DNA of 64,000 nt from Kitasatospora indigofera (GTDB lineage Bacteria; Actinomycetota; Actinomycetes; Streptomycetales; Streptomycetaceae). The notes under the pieces are model-generated. The model was not told the DNA's origin. It worked only from the letters and a program-made list of their open reading frames with translations, and searched no databases. The stretch spans positions 149,460 through 213,459 of the forward strand of contig NZ_BNBO01000006.1 in the NCBI RefSeq assembly GCF_014655955.1, read 5' to 3'. Below, piece after piece: positions 59,445 through 64,000 of this stretch. Position 1 is the first letter of the stretch. Each line of letters begins with the position of its first letter. The translations under genes and the position numbers were made by a program.

Positions 59445-60503
59445 ATGGAGAAGGCGCGGATCCTGTTGGTGGACGCGGCTCCCGGCGAGCTGCTCGACCG
59501 GGAGCTGGAACGCCTGCTCGGCCACGGGCTGGCCGTCACGCTGAACCTTCGCAGGGTGACCGACCGGGCCGGGGCCCGGGCCGCCTGGGCCGGCCGGGTG
59601 GACTTCACCGACTTCGACGGCTTCGACGAGCCGGCGCTGATCGCCGAGACCGTCCGGGACGGGACCGGTCACCACGCGGTGAAGTCCCGCGCGGGCGTCC
59701 CGCTGCGGGCGGCCTTCCTCGCGGCGGCGACCGATCCCGCACTGGCGCACCCGCTGCGGGTGGTCGGCCGGGCCGGGGCGGGCACCGACCATGTCGAGCT
59801 GGCCGCCGCCGCCCGCCACGGCGTCGTCGTCACCCACACCCCGGGCTCCAACGCGAACGCGGTCGCCGAGTTCGCCCTGGCCCAGCTGCTCGCCCTGCTC
59901 CGGAACCTCCCGGCGCACAACGAGGCTGCGCACCAAGGCCGTTGGACCGCGCCGGCCGCCCCCGCACCGGAGCTGTCGGAACTGACCTTGGGCATCGTCG
60001 GGCTGGGCCGGGTCGGCCTCGCCCTGGCCGAGCGGGCGAGAGCCCTGGGCATGACCGTCCTGGGTCACTCCAGGGGCCCGGCCGGGACTCCGGTGCCGCG
60101 GGTGGATTCCCTCAGGACCCTGCTGACGACCGCTGACGTGGTCTCCCTGCACCTGCCGCTGACCCCGCTGACCCGGGGGACGATCGGCCGGGCGGAGCTG
60201 GCGCTGATGCGGCCGGGGTCGGTCCTGCTGAACACCGCCCGGGGCGGGATCGTCGACGAGCAGGCCTTGGCGGACGCGCTGGGCGACCCGGCGCACCCGC
60301 TCGCCGCGGCCGCCGTCGACACCTTCGAGCACGAGCACGCCGCCTTCGCCTCGCCGCTCTTCGGCCTGCCGAACGCCCTGCTCACCCCGCATCTCGCCGG
60401 GATGACCAGGAGTGCGACGGCCACGGCGGCGATCCGTTGCGCGGACCACATCGCGGCGCTGCTCGCCGGCCGCCCGGAGGGCGTGCCGGTGGTGACCCTC
60501 TGA
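59445..60503 (+). CDS. D-2-hydroxyacid dehydrogenase (3-phosphoglycerate dehydrogenase-like)
   Basis: A 352-residue enzyme of the D-isomer-specific 2-hydroxyacid dehydrogenase family. The NAD motif is GIVGLGRVGLALAERARALG; the catalytic Arg, Glu and His are in NTARGGIVDE, DTFEHEH and LTPHLAGMT. It oxidises a D-2-hydroxyacid or reduces the keto acid. It lacks the C-terminal ACT domain of true serine-pathway SerA, so a different substrate is likely. The ATG follows GGAAGGGGG. Confidence 0.88.
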   Translation: MEKARILLVDAAPGELLDRELERLLGHGLAVTLNLRRVTDRAGARAAWAGRVDFTDFDGFDEPALIAETVRDGTGHHAVKSRAGVPLRAAFLAAATDPALAHPLRVVGRAGAGTDHVELAAAARHGVVVTHTPGSNANAVAEFALAQLLALLRNLPAHNEAAHQGRWTAPAAPAPELSELTLGIVGLGRVGLALAERARALGMTVLGHSRGPAGTPVPRVDSLRTLLTTADVVSLHLPLTPLTRGTIGRAELALMRPGSVLLNTARGGIVDEQALADALGDPAHPLAAAAVDTFEHEHAAFASPLFGLPNALLTPHLAGMTRSATATAAIRCADHIAALLAGRPEGVPVVTL

Positions 60504-60952
60504 CGGCTGCTCAGTGCCCCCGCCCACCTGTCGGCGGACGGCTGGAGCGGATGCCCCTCGGCCGGACCCGGACCCGGACCCGGCATCGTCAACCGGACGC
60601 GGACCCGCACCCGGACGGAGCACCGGGTGCACTCCGTACGTGGACGCCTCTCGGTCTCCGCCACCGAGCCCGCCGACGAGCGACGGGCCCGGGCGGCCGG
60701 CCGGCCGGTTGCCGTCAGGCCGGCCGCGGCCCGGGCCAAGCTCCGCCGGCTCGCCCGCACGAGCGATCCGGCCGGGAGGCCGGGTGCCGGTGCGGCGTGT
60801 CCTGCCGCACCGCGGCACCGGCGGCCTACCGTCGAGGAGCGGGCGTTGCTGCGCCCTGCTTCCGGCCCGGCCGCTCCCCCCGTAACGGCCGGGCCGCGCC
60901 GCGCCCCTGTGCCGTGGCACCTGCGCGCGGGCGCCCCCCCCCGTGCGGACGG
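60504..60952. other. Intergenic region carrying second two-hairpin element
   Basis: 449 bp between convergent genes. GGACCC-type tandem repeats occupy 60565-60625, a GC-rich middle follows, and the two-hairpin element is at 60827-60895. No gene is supported. Confidence 0.5.
60827..60895 (+). ncRNA. Dispersed two-hairpin element, copy 2
   Basis: TACCGT (60827-60832), then GGGCG-TTGCTG-CGCCC (60841-60856), the linker TGCTTCC and GGCCCGGCCG/CGGCCGGGCC (60864-60895, 10-bp stem, 12-base loop). Compared with copy 1 (42815-42885), hairpin 1 and linker are identical, the second stem is conserved, and the loop of hairpin 2 differs completely. The reading frame is not conserved between copies, which argues against a peptide. 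Confidence 0.4.
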
Positions 60953-61888
60953 TCAGGCGGACGCGGTGGCGAAGTAGTGGCCCTGGTCGAGGTCCTCGAC
61001 CAGCCCGGGCCCGGTCGGCACCCACCCCAGCAGTTCGCCGGTGTGCGCGCCGGAGGCGGGGCCGTCCACGCCGAGGAAGCCGGCCAGCCAGCCGAAGTGC
61101 CCGGCCGCGTCCTCGGGGGAGACCGCGGCCACCGGCAGGCCGAGGTGGCGTCCGATCACCTCCGCCAGGGTGCGGACCGGTACGCCTTCGTCCGCGACCG
61201 CGTGGAGGGTGGAGCCCGCCGGGGCGCCTTCCAGCGCGAGGCGGAAGAGCCGCGCGGCGTCGGAGCGGTGCACGGCGGGCCAGCGGTTGGACCCGTCGCC
61301 GGGATGGCCGCTGACGCCCTTCGCACGGGCGATGGCGACGAGCGTGGCGAGGAAGCCGTGGTCCCCGTCGCCGTGCACGGTCGGTGGCAGCCGTACGACC
61401 GACGAGCGGACGCCCCGGCCGGCGAGGGCGATCGCCGCGTGCGCGTTGGCCAGCCGCTTGGCCGGGCCGCCGGCCAGGTGGGCGGTGACCGGGCCGTCGG
61501 CCTGGCCGTCCCGCTCGGTCGCGACCCGGCCCGGCGCCAGCCCGAGCGTCCCCGCGGCGATCAGGAACGGGCGGTCGGAGCCGGCGAGCGCCTCGCCGAA
61601 GGTGTCGACGGCCCGCCGGTCCGCTTCGGCGGCGCTCTCGAAGCCGCCGCTGAACGCGAGATCGTGCTTGAAGGCGAGGTGGATCACGCCGTCGGACTCG
61701 CCGGCCGCGCTGCGCAGGATTCCGAGGTCGTCGAGTGTGCCGCGGCGCACCTCGGCGCCGGCCCGGGCGAGGGCGGCCGCCGCGGCGTCCGAGCGGGCGA
61801 GCCCGACGACCTGGTGGCCGGCGCCGATGAGTTCCGGGACGACGGCTGAACCGATCCAGCCGGACGCGCCGGTGACGAACACGCGCAT
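60953..61888 (-). CDS. NAD-dependent epimerase/dehydratase-like extended SDR
   Basis: A 311-residue extended SDR with the nucleotide motif FVTGASGWIGSAVV at the N-terminus. It continues VVGLARSDAAAAALARAGAEV and VIHLAFKHD, and lacks a clear YxxxK, as in the NmrA/isoflavone-reductase-like branch. It diverges from the TetR regulator at 62024, with twin operators between them, so it is the likely regulated target. The ATG at 61888 has GGAGG eight bases upstream. Confidence 0.88.
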   Translation of the reverse strand: MRVFVTGASGWIGSAVVPELIGAGHQVVGLARSDAAAAALARAGAEVRRGTLDDLGILRSAAGESDGVIHLAFKHDLAFSGGFESAAEADRRAVDTFGEALAGSDRPFLIAAGTLGLAPGRVATERDGQADGPVTAHLAGGPAKRLANAHAAIALAGRGVRSSVVRLPPTVHGDGDHGFLATLVAIARAKGVSGHPGDGSNRWPAVHRSDAARLFRLALEGAPAGSTLHAVADEGVPVRTLAEVIGRHLGLPVAAVSPEDAAGHFGWLAGFLGVDGPASGAHTGELLGWVPTGPGLVEDLDQGHYFATASA

Positions 61889-61957
61889 GAGGAGAACCTC
61901 CGGGTAGGTCGACCCCTCCCGCCGGGGGTACCGGGGCACCATCAGGGCGGGCGAGTC

Positions 61958-62009
61958 GATGTCAGTGACTGTCATCGACCGTAGCACCTGATGTCAGTGA
62001 CTGTCATCG
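61958..62009. promoter_or_regulatory. Twin TetR operators
   Basis: GATGTCAGTGACTGTCATC occurs at 61958-61976 and again at 61990-62008, exactly 32 bp apart (three helical turns). Each copy is a near-palindrome (GATG-T-CAGT-G-ACTG-T-CATC). They lie between the epimerase (61888) and TetR (62024) starts. Confidence 0.8.
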
Positions 62010-62011
62010 CG

Positions 62012-62017
62012 TAGGAT
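62012..62017 (+). promoter_or_regulatory. -10 element of the TetR gene, probably leaderless
   Basis: TAGGAT (62012-62017) lies six bases before the ATG at 62024, so transcription should start at or next to the start codon. The second operator copy occupies the -35 region, which fits direct autorepression. Confidence 0.55.
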
Positions 62018-62023
62018 CGGCGC

Positions 62024-62590
62024 ATGGGTCGATGGGAGCCGAACGCGCGCGGGCGCCTTGAGCAGGCAGCGCTGGACCTCTACCGGGAGCGCGGGTTCGA
62101 GCAGACCACCGCCGCGCAGATCGCCGAACGCGCCGGGCTCACCGAGCGGACGTTCTTCCGGCACTACGCGGACAAGCGCGAGGTGCTGTTCGGGGGCTCG
62201 CAGGCGCTGGAGCAGGTCTTCGTGGACACCCTCGCCGGCACCCCGGACACGGCCGCGCCGATCGACGCGATGGCCGCGACGCTGGAGGCCGTCGCCGCCT
62301 TCTTCCAGGGCCGCCACGAGTTCGCCCGGCAACGCCAGTCCGTCATCACGGCGAACGCGGAGTTGCGCGAGCGCGAACTCGTCAAGCTCGCCTCGCTGTC
62401 CGCGGCGCTCGCCGGCACCCTGCGCCGCCGCGGCGTCGAGGACCCGGCCGCGAGCCTGGCCGCGGAGGCGGGCATCGCCGTTTTCAAGGTCGGCTTCGAG
62501 CGCTGGGTCGGTGACGACGGGGGCCGGAGCCTCGCGGACCATCTGCGGGAGGCGCTCGGCGAGCTGCGGCTGCTGGCCGCGGGCGGGTGA
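62024..62590 (+). CDS. TetR family transcriptional regulator
   Basis: A 188-residue TetR protein. The helix-turn-helix is AALDLYRERGFEQTTAAQIAERAGLTERTFFRHYADKREVLF. The ligand domain follows with no recognisable ligand class. It probably represses itself and the divergent epimerase through the twin operators at 61958-62008; TetR proteins next to SDR genes commonly do this. No ribosome site precedes the ATG, consistent with a leaderless message. Confidence 0.92.
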   Translation: MGRWEPNARGRLEQAALDLYRERGFEQTTAAQIAERAGLTERTFFRHYADKREVLFGGSQALEQVFVDTLAGTPDTAAPIDAMAATLEAVAAFFQGRHEFARQRQSVITANAELRERELVKLASLSAALAGTLRRRGVEDPAASLAAEAGIAVFKVGFERWVGDDGGRSLADHLREALGELRLLAAGG

Positions 62591-62848
62591 CCGTGGGCAC
62601 CCGGTCGCGACGGCGGGTCGGCCGCCCCGCTCGGCTGCCTTCCACGGGCGGGAGCGTGGCCGGGCCGCCGTCCGGGCCACCGTCGGTGCCCCCGTCCGCG
62701 GCGGTCGGACGGCTGCCGGCACCGGTCGGGCGGGCGGGCCACGTGACCCACGCCTCTTGTCGGGACGTGCCTGTCATGGTTTGATCACGATGCTTTCTGT
62801 GGGTGGCCGCCGGGGGCGGGGTGCCGGACCAGGTGTGCCGGTGGTCCC

Positions 62849-63397
62849 GTGCGCGGCGGTGGTGTCGAGAAGGGGGTGGAGGGCTTGTTCGCGGATGCTG
62901 ATGCCGACCCCGTCGGCGGCGGTGATGAGCCGACTCCGGCGGAGTTGCGGGATCTCCAGGCACGCGCGGACGCGCTGGCGCGGGACGTCGCCGCGATGCG
63001 CGAGCGGCTGAGGGAACAGCCGGACCTGCCGCGCGGGGTGCGGGGAGCCCTGCCGGGTGCGGTGGACGAGGCCCTCGGGCAGGCGGCCCGGCGGATCGGG
63101 GGAGCGGCCGAGAAGCTGGCCCGGGTGCGCGCCGCCCAGCAGCCCGGGTCGTGCACGGCGTGGTGGGGGATCTGTCCGCGCTGCGGTCCGACGCTGCGGA
63201 CGGAGGACGGTCGCTCCTGGTGCCAGGAGTGCGGCGCCGGATGGGGCTACGACCGCTCCCAGGGCCCCTGCGGCGAGGCGGCGACCTTCCTGGCGATGGA
63301 CGCGCAGGGCGGGACGGTCATCGTCTGCGCGGCGCACGGCCGGCACATGCAGGAACGCCTCGACGGCGGGCTGCTGCTGGCGATCCCCACGCTGTAG
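62849..63397 (+). CDS. Zinc-ribbon hypothetical protein
   Basis: About 182 residues from a GTG. A helical N-terminal half (ELRDLQARADALARDVAAMRERLREQ, probably coiled coil) is followed by a four-cysteine zinc ribbon (WGICPRCGPTLRTEDGRSWCQECGAGWGYD) and a C-terminal strand region with VIVCAAHGRHMQERLDGG. The family is not recognised. The start is uncertain: 62849 is the longest frame, and a TTG at 62888 behind GGAGGG is a real alternative. Confidence 0.65.
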   Translation: MRGGGVEKGVEGLFADADADPVGGGDEPTPAELRDLQARADALARDVAAMRERLREQPDLPRGVRGALPGAVDEALGQAARRIGGAAEKLARVRAAQQPGSCTAWWGICPRCGPTLRTEDGRSWCQECGAGWGYDRSQGPCGEAATFLAMDAQGGTVIVCAAHGRHMQERLDGGLLLAIPTL

Positions 63398-63887
63398 GGC
63401 CGTGGGGCGGACGCGCCGCGGTCTCTTTCCCGGGCCGCGGCGCGGAGCCGCCGGCAGGGCCCCGTGAAGGCCGGCGGCGGCACGGTCGGTGGCGGCGCGG
63501 GCGTGCCCTGCCGGTGGCGGGCCGCCCGCCGTGGCTGTCGGGCGCCGGGACGGGCGGGCTCGTCCCGGCCCTCGCCGTTCCCGCCCGTCGCGTCCGTCTG
63601 GGCCGTGACCGTATCCCCGGCGTGACCCGCCCTCGGCGTGAACGTCCCCGCCGTCCGCAGCGTGACCGCTCCGCAGCGTGACCGCTCCGCCGCGCCTCCG
63701 CGCCTGCGTCTCTCCGCGCCTCCGCGCCTCTCCGCTCCGCTTCGCCGTCCCTCCATGCCTCCATGCCTCCGTGCCCCGGCTGTCCGGAGGTCCGGCCGGC
63801 AGGTGTTCCCCCGCCCTCACCTCGCGGTCCTTCCCCACCGCCGTCCGGTGGGCCCAGGGGCAGCAAAGGCCCGCCGCTGCACAAGGG

Positions 63888-63916
63888 TTGACAGTGGTCA
63901 GTCGTACCCCGAGACT
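63888..63916 (+). promoter_or_regulatory. Promoter of a gene beyond the window
   Basis: TTGACA (63888-63893), 17-base spacer, GAGACT (63911-63916), a good fit to a vegetative promoter with a weak -10. The LacI-type site at 63922-63933 follows directly. Confidence 0.6.
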
Positions 63917-63921
63917 CCCGG

Positions 63922-63933
63922 GAGAGCGCTCTC
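63922..63933. promoter_or_regulatory. LacI-family operator
   Basis: GAGAGCGCTCTC is a perfect 12-bp palindrome with the central GCGC/AGCGCT core shared by LacI-family sites in streptomycetes, such as the CebR box TGGGAGCGCTCCCA. It lies at about +6 of the promoter at 63888-63916, a repressing position. The gene it controls, probably a sugar-use gene, is outside the window. Confidence 0.55.
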
Positions 63934-64000
63934 TCATGCTCGATGTGCGAGCTGTCAAAGCCTGTTCCGCCCCCCGTCAGGCAGTCGCCGTACCCACCCG

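Larger units (their letters stand above)
63398..64000. other. Terminal gene-free stretch with repeats and an outward promoter
   Basis: Positions 63640-63780 are a low-complexity tract built on GCGTGACCGCTCC, CTCCGCGCC and CTCCATGCC units. The last 120 bp carry a promoter and operator for a gene beyond the window. The reading frames through the tract are artefacts of its composition. Confidence 0.55.

Noticed and set aside
63247..63756. Minus-strand frame through the terminal repeat tract
   Set aside because: It is an Arg/Gly/Ala repeat translation of a simple-sequence tract and overlaps the zinc-ribbon gene.
1..64000. tRNA, rRNA, CRISPR, insertion-sequence or phage genes
   Set aside because: I looked for tRNA arms, regularly spaced repeats, transposase and integrase motifs on both strands and saw none.

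Overview
The window is about 74% G+C DNA with dense genes, GTG and TTG starts, GGAGG-type ribosome sites, a WhiB-like protein, two SpoIIE-type phosphatases and secreted glycoside hydrolases. This points to a Streptomycetaceae chromosome (Streptomyces or Kitasatospora). The mix of transport, regulatory, secreted-enzyme and poorly conserved genes looks more like a chromosome arm than the core. I see no rRNA, tRNA, CRISPR array, transposase or phage module.

0-10 kb: a truncated WYL regulator divergent from an epoxide-hydrolase-like enzyme, with a perfect inverted repeat between them. Next comes a four-gene membrane cassette: a PAP2-diacylglycerol kinase fusion, a BrkB protein, a second PAP2 and a second BrkB. 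Then follow a WhiB-like protein, an SRPBCC protein, an SDR that has lost its catalytic Tyr and Lys, a LysE exporter and a DUF1963-like protein.
10-21.7 kb: an ANTAR-GAF-PAS-SpoIIE phosphatase, a PadR/membrane-protein pair, a zinc-ribbon membrane protein, an alpha/beta hydrolase pair, a PRC-barrel protein, a second SpoIIE phosphatase and a secreted nucleotide pyrophosphatase/phosphodiesterase.
21.7-31.6 kb: 1.4 kb with no convincing gene, a secreted GH20 hexosaminidase, then a six-gene 2-aminoethylphosphonate-type cluster. The cluster holds an FAD oxidase, a PhnX-like hydrolase, an ABC ATPase, two permeases and a binding lipoprotein. A 42-bp perfect palindrome lies just upstream of it.
31.6-43.5 kb: two membrane or lipoproteins, a DinB protein, a LysR-controlled NmrA/darcynin pair, a TerD-like protein of the SCO0854 type without its RING, and a membrane NACHT NTPase with a possible amyloid-signalling motif at its N-terminus. 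A methyltransferase and a VOC protein follow, with a repeat-rich spacer between them.
43.5-54.5 kb: a PLP decarboxylase-like enzyme, a LysR regulator, an FTR1 iron permease behind an iron box and a long structured leader, a small lipoprotein, a two-CBM20 alpha-amylase, a GlxA-type regulator, GAPDH, and a MarR/NTF2-like pair.
54.5-64 kb: error-prone polymerase DnaE2, a DJ-1/PfpI protein, a D-2-hydroxyacid dehydrogenase, a TetR/NAD-epimerase divergent pair with twin operators, a zinc-ribbon protein, and a promoter with a LacI-type operator pointing out of the window.

The local logic is mostly regulator plus target: operators sit between or on the starts of the WYL, LysR, MarR and TetR units. 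The aminoethylphosphonate cluster is the only multi-step pathway that looks complete within the window. A two-hairpin element occurs twice (42.8 and 60.8 kb), with conserved stems and different loops, and no annotated feature explains it.
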